64,000 nucleotides of DNA from NCBI RefSeq assembly GCF_001426545.1, contig NZ_LMEZ01000007.1, forward strand, positions 504,478 through 568,477, read 5' to 3'. A program made the translations under genes and the position numbers. The stretch's first letter is position 1; each line of letters opens with the position of its first letter. A model generated the notes under the pieces. That model was not told where the DNA came from. It worked only from the letters and a program-made list of their open reading frames with translations, and searched no databases. This document shows positions 27,933 through 36,153 of this stretch, in pieces. The DNA is from Mycobacterium sp. Root135. Its GTDB lineage: Bacteria > Actinomycetota > Actinomycetes > Mycobacteriales > Mycobacteriaceae.

Positions 27933-28783
27933 CGGTATTTCGCCTCGTCGAGTTCCACCACGTTGCTCAGCAGGAACGCCCGCGTCAGCGGGCCGACGCC
28001 CCCCGGGTTGGGCGACACGTGACCCGCCACGTCCCAGACATCCGGGTGTACGTCGCCGACGAGCGCGCCCGCCGCGTCGCGGCTCACCCCCACGTCGACG
28101 ACCGCAGCACCCGGCTTGACCATGTCGGCGGTCACCATGTGCGGCACCCCGACCGCCGCGATGATGACGTCGGCCTGCCGCGTCAACGCGGGAAGGTCAC
28201 GGGTTCCGGTGTGGCACAACGTCACCGTGGCATTCTCGGAACGCCTGGTGAGCAGCAGGCCCATGGGCCGACCGACCGTGACGCCACGACCGATCACCAC
28301 CACGTGCGCGCCCGCGATCGGCACCTCGAACCGGCGCAGCAGGTGCACGATGCCACGCGGCGTGCACGGCAGCGGCGCCGCTTCGTTGAGCACCAGCCGC
28401 CCCAGGTTGGTCGGATGCAGACCGTCGGCGTCCTTGGCGGGATCGATGCGCTCCAGCGCCGCGTTCTCGTCGAGATGCTTGGGCAGCGGCAGCTGCACGA
28501 TGTACCCGGTGCAGTCCGGGTTGGCGTTCAGCTCGTCGATGGTGGCGTCGAGCGTCGCCTGGCTGACGTCGGCAGGCAGATCGCGTCGGATCGAGTTGAT
28601 GCCGACCTTCGCGCAGTCGGCGTGCTTGCCGCGCACGTAGGCCTGGGAACCGGGATCGTCGCCGACGAGCACCGTGCCCAACCCGGGCGTGCGGCCCGCG
28701 GCGGTCAACGCCGCCACCCGCTGCTTGAGGTCGACGAATATCTCGTCGCGCGTTGCCTTGCCGTCCAACGTCATCGCACCCAC
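27929..28783 (-). CDS. folD: methylenetetrahydrofolate dehydrogenase/cyclohydrolase
   Basis: Bifunctional enzyme converting 5,10-methylene-THF to 10-formyl-THF using NADP. About 284 residues. Family motifs: Val-Gly-Asp-Asp-Pro-Gly-Ser-Gln-Ala-Tyr-Val (~43-53) with the following Lys, Gly-Tyr-Ile-Val-Gln-Leu-Pro-Leu-Pro-Lys-His, and Pro-Cys-Thr-Pro-Arg-Gly with Gly-Arg-Gly-Val-Thr-Val-Gly-Arg-Pro. Three starts are possible (ATG 28792, GTG 28783, ATG 28774); GTG 28783 gives the length recalled for M. tuberculosis FolD. It is co-transcribed with the DUF3017 gene and divergent from the flavin oxidoreductase. Confidence 0.94.
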   Translation of the reverse strand: MGAMTLDGKATRDEIFVDLKQRVAALTAAGRTPGLGTVLVGDDPGSQAYVRGKHADCAKVGINSIRRDLPADVSQATLDATIDELNANPDCTGYIVQLPLPKHLDENAALERIDPAKDADGLHPTNLGRLVLNEAAPLPCTPRGIVHLLRRFEVPIAGAHVVVIGRGVTVGRPMGLLLTRRSENATVTLCHTGTRDLPALTRQADVIIAAVGVPHMVTADMVKPGAAVVDVGVSRDAAGALVGDVHPDVWDVAGHVSPNPGGVGPLTRAFLLSNVVELDEAKYR

Positions 28784-28856
28784 GGGCACCATTCTGACAC
28801 CAGCCCTCGTGAGCCCCTCATTGACACTGCGCCGCACGCCATGGTCAGCTGCCAAA

Positions 28857-30065
28857 ATGGACACTCCCGCCAAAGTGTTCACCGACGTGTTTGGCGAGGC
28901 CAAGCTCGGCCCGGTGACCCTGCGCAACCGCATCATCAAGGCGGCGACCTTCGAGGCGTCGACCCCCGATGCGCTGGTCACCGACGATCTCATCCGCTAC
29001 CACCGGCTGCCCGCCGCAGGCGGGATCGGAATGACGACCGTCGCCTACTGCGCGGTGTCCCCCGGCGGACGAACCGACGGCTGGCAGCTCTGGATGCGAC
29101 CGGAAGCCGTACCGGGACTGCGCCGCCTCACCGACGCGATCCACGCCGAGGGCGCGGCGATCAGCGCCCAGATCGGCCACGCCGGTCCCGTCGCCAACTC
29201 ACGGACCAACGGGGCCAAGGCATTCGCCCCCGTGCGCTTCTTCAACCCACTGTCGATGCGGTTCGCCAAGAAGGCCACCAGTGCCGACATCGACGACATC
29301 ACCGCCGCGCACGCCAACGCCGCCAGGCTGGCCGTCGAATCCGGCTTCGACGCCGTCGAGGTCCACCTCGGCCACAACTATCTGGCGAGCTCGTTCCTCA
29401 GCCCGCTGATCAACCGGCGCACCGACGAGTTCGGTGGCTCGCTGGCCAACCGCGCCAAGGTGGCCCGCGGCCTGGTGCGGGCCGTGCGGCAGGCGGTCGG
29501 CGACCGGATCGCGGTGACGGCCAAGCTCAACATGTCCGACGGCGTCCGCGGCGGCATCTCGCTGGACGAGTCCCTGCAAACCGCGACGTGGCTGCAGGAA
29601 GACGGCGGGCTGGACGCGCTGGAACTCACCGCGGGCAGTTCGCTGCTGAACCCGCTCTACCTGTTTCGCGGTGACGCCCCCATCAAGGAGTTCGCGAACG
29701 CGTTCAAGCCGCCCCTGCGGTGGGGCATCCGCATGTCGGGCAAGAAGTTCCTTCGGGAGTACCCATACCGCGAGGCCTATCTGATGGATCAGGCCAAGCA
29801 GTTCCGCGCCGAACTCCACATGCCGCTGATCCTGTTGGGCGGCATCACCAATCGCGAGACGATGGACCTGGCGATGGCCGAGGGCTTCGACTTCGTGGCG
29901 ATGGGCCGCGCCGTTCTCGCCGAGCCCGACCTGGTCAACCGCATCAAGGCCGACGGCGACGCCCACTCCGTGCGGTCCCTGTGCACGCACTGCAACAAGT
30001 GCATGGCGACGATCTACAGCCAAACCCACTGCGTCGTGACGGGTGCGCCGACTGCGACGGTTTAG
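28857..30065 (+). CDS. old yellow enzyme-type NADH:flavin oxidoreductase
   Basis: A 402-residue FMN TIM-barrel of the OYE family (Rv3359-like). It begins Val-Phe-Gly-Glu-Ala-Lys-Leu-Gly-Pro-Val-Thr-Leu-Arg-Asn-Arg, typical of the barrel's first strand, and has Gln-Ile-Gly-His-Ala-Gly, the catalytic-type His-Leu-Gly-His-Asn-Tyr (~168-173) and Asn-Arg-Arg-Thr-Asp-Glu-Phe-Gly-Gly-Ser. The C-terminus holds Cys-Thr-His-Cys-Asn-Lys-Cys-Met with a further Cys 10 residues on, reminiscent of the iron-sulfur cysteines of dienoyl-CoA reductases, but the second dehydrogenase domain is absent. ATG 28857 starts the fold directly. It converges on the next gene with stops sharing TTAG. Confidence 0.87.
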   Translation: MDTPAKVFTDVFGEAKLGPVTLRNRIIKAATFEASTPDALVTDDLIRYHRLPAAGGIGMTTVAYCAVSPGGRTDGWQLWMRPEAVPGLRRLTDAIHAEGAAISAQIGHAGPVANSRTNGAKAFAPVRFFNPLSMRFAKKATSADIDDITAAHANAARLAVESGFDAVEVHLGHNYLASSFLSPLINRRTDEFGGSLANRAKVARGLVRAVRQAVGDRIAVTAKLNMSDGVRGGISLDESLQTATWLQEDGGLDALELTAGSSLLNPLYLFRGDAPIKEFANAFKPPLRWGIRMSGKKFLREYPYREAYLMDQAKQFRAELHMPLILLGGITNRETMDLAMAEGFDFVAMGRAVLAEPDLVNRIKADGDAHSVRSLCTHCNKCMATIYSQTHCVVTGAPTATV

Positions 30066-30628
30066 CGAGCCCCGACCTCCGCAGGCAGCGGTGGCGGAAG
30101 CGGGGTCGACGGCGTCGTGGTCTCCGGGATCGCACTCGACTGCGTCGGGCTGGTGGAGGTCGAGGGAGCCGACGACGTGGAGGTCGAGGATGACGAGCCG
30201 GACGTCGAACTGGGTGCCGACCCGTGGAAGTCGACCATCGACTCGCTTCTGATCTGCGTGCTGCCGCTGCTGATGACCAGTGCGTTCGAGCTCACGGTGT
30301 AGGTGATCCCGTCGTTCTCGGCGACGTACCCACGATTGGTCGACGTCGCCGCGAGGATCAGCCGAGCGCCGTCGGTGACCCGAACCCCGCGGTACTGCAG
30401 CTGCCCGGAGGACTCGTCCTTGCAGATCGCCACGCGTGAGGTCGCCGTGTAGCCGTAGGCGACCGCGGTGCTCGGCGCGGCGCACCGCGCGGTGGAGTCG
30501 ACGAAGCCGCGGGTGTCGGTCGCCGGGGGCGCCGCGACGCTGGTCGCCGTGGACGCCGACAGGGCGACCACGACCGCCCCCAGCGCCACTCCCACGAGCC
30601 CTAGCCGGTGTGTCTGCTGACGGTTCAC
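30062..30628 (-). CDS. secreted protein with Ser/Thr/Pro-rich tail
   Basis: A ~188-residue exported protein of unknown function. Signal peptide ends near Ser-Val-Ala-Ala-Pro. The mature domain (~35-130) has two cysteines and the pattern Gly-Phe-Val-Asp-Ser-x-Ala-Arg-Cys ... Arg-Val-Ala-Ile-Cys-Lys-Asp, shared with the adjacent upstream gene, so the pair are paralogues. The last ~50 residues are Ser/Thr/Pro-rich, possibly O-mannosylated or wall-spanning. GTG 30628 is preceded by GGAGGGCGAGG, favouring it over an upstream ATG. Confidence 0.7.
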   Translation of the reverse strand: MNRQQTHRLGLVGVALGAVVVALSASTATSVAAPPATDTRGFVDSTARCAAPSTAVAYGYTATSRVAICKDESSGQLQYRGVRVTDGARLILAATSTNRGYVAENDGITYTVSSNALVISSGSTQIRSESMVDFHGSAPSSTSGSSSSTSTSSAPSTSTSPTQSSAIPETTTPSTPLPPPLPAEVGAR

Positions 30629-30719
30629 GACCTCGCCCTCCACATGCGTTCGTCTCACCCGTCCCATCGTCGCACCGAAGTGGAGTGTCGTGGCGGCACG
30701 ACGGGAGCGCGTCGCGAGA

Positions 30720-31220
30720 TCAGCGGTCGTGATCGTCGGCAGACAGCTTCGTGACGGGCGCGGCGACGCGGTAGTCGAGGAACTCCGTCATCGTCTCGTC
30801 GCGCAGCACCCGAAGACCAGCCGTGAGAAGGAGTTTGCGTTCCGACACCGTGTAGTCGACCGCGTCGGAGCTGGCGCCGAAGCACCCGTTCGACATCGAT
30901 TTGGCGGGCAGAATCAGTACCGCCCGGTCACTGAGCCGGATGCCGCGGTACTCGTAGTGCCCGCGCCCGTCGGAGCAGATGGCGACGAGCGACAACGCCG
31001 TCCGACCCAGCACCACGGCTGTTTGACCGGGGCCGCACCTCGCGGGCGAGTCGACGTAACCCTGGCTGTCCGTCGGCACGGTCGGCGGCTTCGCTGCCGC
31101 ACTCGGCAACCCCATGCTCGTAGCTGTCGTCACCGCCGTCGCTCCGGCGACGAGAACCGCGGCAACCGCGCTGCACATCGAAGCCACCGCTCTCCCCGGA
31201 GCAATCCTCGTCGCCGACAT
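30720..31220 (-). CDS. secreted protein, paralogue of downstream neighbour
   Basis: A 166-residue exported protein. Signal peptide with Ala-rich core, cleavage near Ala-Ala-Ala-Lys. Its mature part aligns with the next gene: Gly-Tyr-Val-Asp-Ser-Pro-Ala-Arg-Cys, Leu-Val-Ala-Ile-Cys-Ser-Asp, Tyr-Arg-Gly-Ile-Arg and Val-Leu-Ile-Leu-Pro-Ala. It lacks the Ser/Thr/Pro tail and has one extra Cys near the middle. The 91-bp gap to the downstream paralogue suggests tandem duplication. Function unknown; the two paired cysteines suggest a disulfide-stabilised small domain. Confidence 0.7.
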   Translation of the reverse strand: MSATRIAPGRAVASMCSAVAAVLVAGATAVTTATSMGLPSAAAKPPTVPTDSQGYVDSPARCGPGQTAVVLGRTALSLVAICSDGRGHYEYRGIRLSDRAVLILPAKSMSNGCFGASSDAVDYTVSERKLLLTAGLRVLRDETMTEFLDYRVAAPVTKLSADDHDR

Positions 31221-31454
31221 GGCTCTACAACAGCACGCATGACGACGAACTCATAGGGATACGGACCCCGTCGGCATGAATCGTTAACCGTCCGAGACCT
31301 GGGCGCGCACATTCCCGTCCGAGCGCGACAATCCGCTCGAGGAAATTTGCCATGCAACGCATTCGAGCCGCGACCCCGGATGGCGGGCAGTGGCATTCGC
31401 CGCGGTGCCACGCGCGGGCGCCGGGACCAACCCCGCTTGCGGCAGCGCTACCGA

Positions 31455-31460
31455 TACAGT
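31455..31460 (+). promoter_or_regulatory. putative -10 box giving a leaderless FHA-ABC mRNA
   Basis: TACAGT fits TANNNT and ends 8 bp before the ATG at 31469, the usual distance from -10 to the first transcribed base. No Shine-Dalgarno sequence is present. A leaderless transcript is therefore likely. The preceding ~235 bp (31221-31454) shows no gene. Confidence 0.55.
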
Positions 31461-31468
31461 TGGTTCCG

Positions 31469-34087
31469 ATGACGCGACCTGTCCCGCCCGCTCTGACCGT
31501 TCGGTACGACGGCTCGCCCCGCACCTTCTCACCCGGTAACGACGTCGTCGTCGGGCGTGACCTGCGAGCCGACGTCCGCATTGCCCATCCCCTGATCTCG
31601 CGCGCGCACCTGCTGCTCCGCTTCGACCAGGGCCGCTGGATGGCCGTCGACAACGGCAGCCTCAACGGGCTGTACGTCAACGGCCAGCGCGTCCCGATGG
31701 TCGACATCGCCGACGGCATGGGCGTCAACGTCGGCAACCCGGACGGCCCCCACCTCACCTTCGAGGTCGGCCGCCACCAGGGTTCGGCGGGCACGCCGCC
31801 CCAGACCGCCAAGGTGCCGATCGCCGGACGCCCCAGCACGTCGTGGCCCACCCAGACGCCGTCGACCGGATACCCGCGCACGCAGCCGCCCCCGTCGCGG
31901 ACGCAACCGTCCTACTCCCAGCCGTATCAGCCGCCGTCGCAGTCACAGCCGATGTACCCGTCGGCACCGGCGCCCGCCAGCGGACCGCAGGGATATCGCC
32001 CGCCGAGCGCGCCGCACCCGGCCCCGCCGTCCAGCGTCAACATCGATCCGACCGCCACCCAGATGGGTCCGGCCGCGACACCACGGGCACCCGAGGGCAA
32101 CCTCGCGACCAGCATGCTCAAGATCCTGCGGCCAGGCAGGGCACCCGAAGTTCCGCCCGGCGGCATCAAGATCGGTCGCGCCACCGACAACGACATCGTC
32201 ATCCCCGACGTCCTGGCATCACGCCACCACGCCACGCTGGTGACCGGCCCCGGCGGCACCCAGATCCTCGACAACCGCAGCATCAACGGCACGTTCGTCA
32301 ACGGCCAGCGCGTCGACTCCGAGGTGCTGCGCGACGGCGACGTCGTCACCATCGGCAACATCGACCTCGTCTTCGGGGGCGGCACGCTCGCGCGGCGCAA
32401 CGAAGCCGACGTCTCAACCCGCACCGGCGGCCTCGACGTGCACGGCGTCACCTGGACGATCGAGGGCAACAAGACGCTGCTCGACAACATCTCGCTCTCG
32501 GCGCGACCCGGCACTCTCACGGCGCTGATCGGCCCGTCGGGCGCCGGCAAGTCGACCTTCGCCCGGCTGATCGCCGGATACACGCACCCCACCACGGGCA
32601 CCGTGACGTTCGAGGGTCACGACGTGCACGCCGAGTACGCGTCGCTGCGCTCCAGAATCGGCATGGTCCCCCAGGACGACGTCGTCCACGGTCAGCTGAC
32701 CGTGCGGCAGGCCCTGATGTACGCCGCCGAACTGCGACTGCCGCCCGACACCAACCGGGAGGACCGCGAACGGGTCGTCATGGAGGTCCTCGAGGAACTC
32801 GAGATGACCAAGCACCTCGACACCCGCGTCGACAAGCTCTCCGGCGGCCAGCGCAAGCGCGCCTCGGTGGCGCTGGAACTGCTGACCGGCCCATCGCTGC
32901 TCATCCTCGACGAGCCCACCTCGGGTCTGGACCCGGCACTGGACCGCCAGGTCATGACGATGCTGCGCCAGCTCGCCGACGCCGGCCGCGTGGTCCTGGT
33001 GGTGACGCACTCGCTGACCTACCTCGACGTCTGCGACCAGGTGCTGCTGCTGGCGCCCGGCGGCAAGACGGCGTTCCGCGGGTCACCCAGTCAGATCGGT
33101 CCCGAGCTCGGCACCACGAACTGGGCCGACATCTTCTCCTCGGTCGCCGGCGACCCCGAAGGCGCCAAGCGCAAGTACCTCGAGCGCCACGGCCCTCCGC
33201 CGCCGGCACCGCCGAAGCAGGAAGCCGCCGAGCTCGGCAAGCCCGTGCACACCAGCACGATCAAACAGTTCTCGACGATCGCGCGCCGGCAGATGCGGCT
33301 CATCATCTCCGACCGCGGATACTTCGCGTTCCTGGCGATCCTGCCGTTCATCATGGGTGTGCTGTCGCTGTCCGTGCCCGGCTCCACCGGCTTTGGTCAA
33401 CCCAACCCGCTTGGCGACGCACCCAACCAGCCCGGCCAGGTGCTGGTGCTGCTCAACGTCGGCGCCATCTTCATGGGTACCGCCCTGACCGTGCGCGACC
33501 TCATCGGTGAACGCGCGATCTTCCTACGAGAACAGGCCGTCGGCCTGTCCACCACCGCCTATCTGCTGGCCAAGGTCTGCATCTACTCGGTGTTCGCGAT
33601 CGTGCAGTCCGGGATCGTCACGGCCATCACGCTGATCGGCGTCGGGCTGCCCAAGAACGGTCCCCTGGTGCTCGGCGGCGGTGAAGCGTCCGCCGCGCTG
33701 GAACTGTTCTTCGGCATGGCCGCCGCGACCATCTGCGCGGCGACGGTCGGCCTCGCACTGTCGGCGCTGGCGCGGACCAGCGACCAGATCATGCCGCTGC
33801 TCGTCGTGGCGGTCATGTCGCAGCTGGTGTTCTCCGGCGGCCTGATCCCGGTCACGGGCCGCGCCCCGCTGGACCAGATGTCCTGGGTGACACCGGCCCG
33901 CTGGGGCTTCGCGGCCACGGCGTCGACGGTGGGCGTCACCGACATGGTGAAACCGCCGATCATGCCCGACGACTCGCACTGGAGGCACGACTCGGGCACC
34001 TGGCTGTTCGACATGGCCATGCTCGGCGCGCTGTCGATCTTCTACCTGTGCTTCGTGCGCTTCAAGATTCGGCTCAAGGCGGGCTAA
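31469..34087 (+). CDS. FHA-domain ABC exporter (Rv1747-like)
   Basis: An 872-residue ABC half-transporter with the domain order FHA (~8-90), Pro/Gln/Ser-rich linker (~110-200), second FHA (~225-300), ATPase (~330-560) and six-helix ABC-2 membrane domain (~610-870). FHA cores show Gly-Arg-Asp-Leu-Arg-Ala-Asp with Ser-Arg-Ala-His and Gly-Arg-Ala-Thr-Asp-Asn-Asp with Ser-Arg-His-His. Walker A is Gly-Pro-Ser-Gly-Ala-Gly-Lys-Ser-Thr, and the signature is Leu-Ser-Gly-Gly-Gln-Arg-Lys-Arg. It closely matches recalled M. tuberculosis Rv1747, a PknF substrate linked to cell-wall lipid (PIM) export; linker threonines are likely phosphosites. Here no pknF lies next to it. ATG 31469 replaces a longer open frame. 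Confidence 0.93.
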   Translation: MTRPVPPALTVRYDGSPRTFSPGNDVVVGRDLRADVRIAHPLISRAHLLLRFDQGRWMAVDNGSLNGLYVNGQRVPMVDIADGMGVNVGNPDGPHLTFEVGRHQGSAGTPPQTAKVPIAGRPSTSWPTQTPSTGYPRTQPPPSRTQPSYSQPYQPPSQSQPMYPSAPAPASGPQGYRPPSAPHPAPPSSVNIDPTATQMGPAATPRAPEGNLATSMLKILRPGRAPEVPPGGIKIGRATDNDIVIPDVLASRHHATLVTGPGGTQILDNRSINGTFVNGQRVDSEVLRDGDVVTIGNIDLVFGGGTLARRNEADVSTRTGGLDVHGVTWTIEGNKTLLDNISLSARPGTLTALIGPSGAGKSTFARLIAGYTHPTTGTVTFEGHDVHAEYASLRSRIGMVPQDDVVHGQLTVRQALMYAAELRLPPDTNREDRERVVMEVLEELEMTKHLDTRVDKLSGGQRKRASVALELLTGPSLLILDEPTSGLDPALDRQVMTMLRQLADAGRVVLVVTHSLTYLDVCDQVLLLAPGGKTAFRGSPSQIGPELGTTNWADIFSSVAGDPEGAKRKYLERHGPPPPAPPKQEAAELGKPVHTSTIKQFSTIARRQMRLIISDRGYFAFLAILPFIMGVLSLSVPGSTGFGQPNPLGDAPNQPGQVLVLLNVGAIFMGTALTVRDLIGERAIFLREQAVGLSTTAYLLAKVCIYSVFAIVQSGIVTAITLIGVGLPKNGPLVLGGGEASAALELFFGMAAATICAATVGLALSALARTSDQIMPLLVVAVMSQLVFSGGLIPVTGRAPLDQMSWVTPARWGFAATASTVGVTDMVKPPIMPDDSHWRHDSGTWLFDMAMLGALSIFYLCFVRFKIRLKAG

Positions 34088-34088
34088 G

Positions 34089-34167
34089 CCTTTCCCCGCG
34101 AGCAGACGCAAAGCTGCGGGAACACCCGGCGTGTCGCGCACTTTTGCGACTGCTCGCAGGGAAGGGG
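34089..34167. terminator. long inverted repeat between convergent genes
   Basis: Left arm 34089-34112 (CCTTTCCCC, GCGAGCAG, then CGCAAA) pairs with the right arm 34143-34167 with few mismatches around a ~30-bp spacer. It fills the gap between the ABC exporter stop and the mfpA stop, so a two-way terminator is likely. Its GCGAGCAG/CGCAAA core is of a type I recall as dispersed in mycobacterial genomes. Confidence 0.65.
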
Positions 34168-34731
34168 TTACCCGCCGTGGACGTCCAACCCGTGCGCCAC
34201 CGCGTAGGCGAGCGCCTGGTTGACGTCGATCTTCGCGCCGCGGACCGCCGCAGTCGTCCAGAACGTGGGGTCGACGCGCGCGCCGCGGAGGTCGGCCTCG
34301 TCGAGTTTGACGTTCTGCGTCCGCGCTCCGGTCAGGTCGGCACCCCGTAGCACCGCCTTGCGCAGATCGGTGCCGACCAGGTTGGCCTCGCGCAGCCGGC
34401 AATCCGACAGGTCGATGCTGCGCAGGTCGCACCCGCCCAGCACGGCCAGCGTCAGGTCCACCTCGACCATCGTCACGGGCCGCAGCCGGCACTCGCTGAA
34501 CACCGACCCCAGCAGGGTGCTGTGGCGGAACGCGGTGTGCATCAGCGACGTACGCCGGAAGGTGCAGTTGCGGAAGGCCGACCCCTGGTGCTCGGATTCC
34601 GACAGGTCGACGCCGCTGAAGTCGCATTCGGTGAACACCACCCGCTCAGTGCGCAGCCGGCTCAGATCGTCATCGCGGAAGTCGTGACCGGTGTACTCAC
34701 GGTCCGCCCACTCCTGGTCGAAGGTGCCCAC
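34168..34731 (-). CDS. mfpA: pentapeptide-repeat gyrase-protecting protein
   Basis: A 187-residue right-handed beta-helix built of pentapeptide repeats (pattern A(D/N)LxX, e.g. Asp-Phe-Ser-Gly-Val, Ala-Asp-Leu-Thr-Gly, Ala-Asp-Leu-Arg-Gly). It closely resembles recalled M. tuberculosis MfpA (Rv3361c). That protein mimics B-form DNA, binds gyrase and lowers fluoroquinolone susceptibility. The C-terminal helix used for dimerisation is present (Val-Asn-Gln-Ala-Leu-Ala-Tyr-Ala-Val-Ala-His-Gly-Leu). GTG 34731 lies 4 bp after mfpB, whose GTPase modulates MfpA. It is the last gene of the conservon. Confidence 0.94.
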   Translation of the reverse strand: MGTFDQEWADREYTGHDFRDDDLSRLRTERVVFTECDFSGVDLSESEHQGSAFRNCTFRRTSLMHTAFRHSTLLGSVFSECRLRPVTMVEVDLTLAVLGGCDLRSIDLSDCRLREANLVGTDLRKAVLRGADLTGARTQNVKLDEADLRGARVDPTFWTTAAVRGAKIDVNQALAYAVAHGLDVHGG

Positions 34732-34735
34732 CTGA

Positions 34736-35362
34736 TCAGCCGTGCAACGAACTGAGGTTCATCAGCGCGTATTCGGTGACCGCGATCAGCGCGGCCTTCG
34801 CCGAGTTGCGGTCCCGGGCGTCGACGTCGAGCACCGGGATGCCCTCGCGCAGCGCCAGCGCTTGGCGTACCGCGTCCGCCGAATACCGCGGCCCACCGTC
34901 GAACACGTTGACGGCGATCAGGAACGGCAGCTTCCGCGCTTCGAAGAAGTCGACCGCGGCGAAACTGTCCTCAAGCCTGCGCACGTCGACGAGGATGATC
35001 GCGCCGATCGCGCCGCGGACCAGGTCGTCCCACATGAACCAGAACCGACGTTGCCCCGGCGTGCCGAACAGGTACAGCACCAAGTCGTCGGCCAGGGTGA
35101 TGCGGCCGAAGTCCATGGCGACGGTGGTGGTGTTCTTGTTCGGGGTGGCGCCGAGCATGTCGAGACCCTGCGACGCGTTGGTCACGATGGCCTCGGTGCG
35201 CAGGGGCATGATCTCCGACACGGCGCCGACGAAGGTCGTCTTGCCTGCGCCGAAACCGCCGGAGATGACGATCTTGGTGGCGGATGAGCGCTGGCGCGAA
35301 GACCCTGTACCAGACGACGACCTCATGGCGGATGAGCGCCGCTCAGAGTGCCCGTAGGCCAC
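34736..35362 (-). CDS. mfpB: conservon GTPase
   Basis: A 208-residue small GTPase of the actinobacterial conservon (CvnD/MfpB) type. The P-loop is Gly-Gly-Phe-Gly-Ala-Gly-Lys-Thr-Thr (~35-43), switch II is Phe-Gly-Thr-Pro-Gly-Gln (Leu-Phe-Gly-Thr-Pro-Gly-Gln-Arg, ~98-105), and the base-recognition segment is Ala-Val-Asn-Val-Phe-Asp. In mycobacteria MfpB partners MfpA in fluoroquinolone tolerance. Start GTG 35362 overlaps the DUF742 gene by 20 nt; an internal ATG at 35326 would remove a Ser-rich leader. Confidence 0.9.
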   Translation of the reverse strand: MAYGHSERRSSAMRSSSGTGSSRQRSSATKIVISGGFGAGKTTFVGAVSEIMPLRTEAIVTNASQGLDMLGATPNKNTTTVAMDFGRITLADDLVLYLFGTPGQRRFWFMWDDLVRGAIGAIILVDVRRLEDSFAAVDFFEARKLPFLIAVNVFDGGPRYSADAVRQALALREGIPVLDVDARDRNSAKAALIAVTEYALMNLSSLHG

Positions 35363-35732
35363 GCAGTGTCCTTCCGATGAGTTCTCGTCGTTCCTCGATG
35401 GTCTCCGACGCCGCCAGGGTGGCGTCCACTCGAAGATATCCCTGCGTCACCAAATCCCCGATCAACACGCGCGCAACGCCGAGGGGCAATGCCAAGCGAG
35501 CCGCGATCTCCGCGACCGACGGACCGTCGGCGCCAAGCTCCAGGATCTTGGCCCGCACGTCGCTGCGTGGCCATCGGGGTGCGGGCGCGACCTGCAACGC
35601 CTGGATCGGCGCCTCGAGTGGAAGGTCGACGAGCGACCGAGTCCGGCCTGCAGTCAGCGTGTAGGGCCGGACGAGGCTCACCTCGGTCAGAGGCTCACTG
35701 GGCTCCCAGGCGTCGCGCGACGGAAAGTCCAT
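35343..35732 (-). CDS. DUF742 conservon protein
   Basis: A 129-residue DUF742 (CvnC-type) protein. It has the family core Val-Arg-Pro-Tyr-Thr-Leu-Thr-Ala-Gly-Arg-Thr (~21-31) and a C-terminal winged-helix-like region (Ser-Val-Ala-Glu-Ile-Ala-Ala-Arg-Leu-Ala-Leu-Pro-Leu-Gly-Val). It sits between the roadblock protein and the GTPase in the fixed conservon order kinase, roadblock, DUF742, GTPase, and its 3' end overlaps mfpB by 20 nt. Likely an adaptor in the signalling complex; its biochemical role is unknown. Confidence 0.9.
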   Translation of the reverse strand: MDFPSRDAWEPSEPLTEVSLVRPYTLTAGRTRSLVDLPLEAPIQALQVAPAPRWPRSDVRAKILELGADGPSVAEIAARLALPLGVARVLIGDLVTQGYLRVDATLAASETIEERRELIGRTLRGLRAL

Positions 35733-35738
35733 CGACGC

Positions 35739-36146
35739 TCACGAACGCTGAGCCGTGCGGCGGGCGGACTGGATCATCGTGCCGACCCGCTCGACCAGGA
35801 TCGCCATCTCGTAGCCCACCTGCCCGATGTCGCACGACTTGGTCGCCAACGTGGCGAGGTTCGAACCGTCGCCGACCCGCATCAGCAGCAGGTAGCCGTG
35901 TTCCATCTCGACGATCGACTGCAGCACGTAGCCGCCGTCGAACAGCTGCGCCGCGCCCGTCGAGAGGCTGGCCAGACCCGACGTCACCGCCGCGAGTTGA
36001 TCCGCTCGCTCCACGGGCATGTGCTCGCTGGAAGCCATCAGCAGGCCGTCGGCGGACACCAGGATCGCGTGGGAGACGCCCGACACCTCGTGGGCGAACT
36101 TGGAGACCAACCAGTCAAGGGAGTCACGCTGGGTCGGACGGGTCAT
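35739..36146 (-). CDS. roadblock/LC7-domain protein
   Basis: A 135-residue roadblock/LC7 protein (CvnB-type; Rv3364c-like). It shows the fold's Val-Ser-Gly-Val-Ser-His-Ala-Ile-Leu-Val-Ser-Ala-Asp-Gly-Leu (~19-33) and a Gly-Gly-Tyr-Val-Leu-Gln-Ser strand. Roadblock proteins act as GTPase-activating or scaffold dimers; in conservons they link the kinase to the GTPase. ATG 36146 lies 7 bp after the kinase stop; the longer frame to 36227 overlaps the kinase and is not used. Confidence 0.9.
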   Translation of the reverse strand: MTRPTQRDSLDWLVSKFAHEVSGVSHAILVSADGLLMASSEHMPVERADQLAAVTSGLASLSTGAAQLFDGGYVLQSIVEMEHGYLLLMRVGDGSNLATLATKSCDIGQVGYEMAILVERVGTMIQSARRTAQRS

Positions 36147-36153
36147 CCTCGAG

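Noticed and set aside
30001..30060. 4Fe-4S two-domain dienoyl-CoA reductase
   Set aside because: Cysteines at the C-terminus resemble a cluster site, but the protein ends there and lacks the second FAD/NADPH domain.
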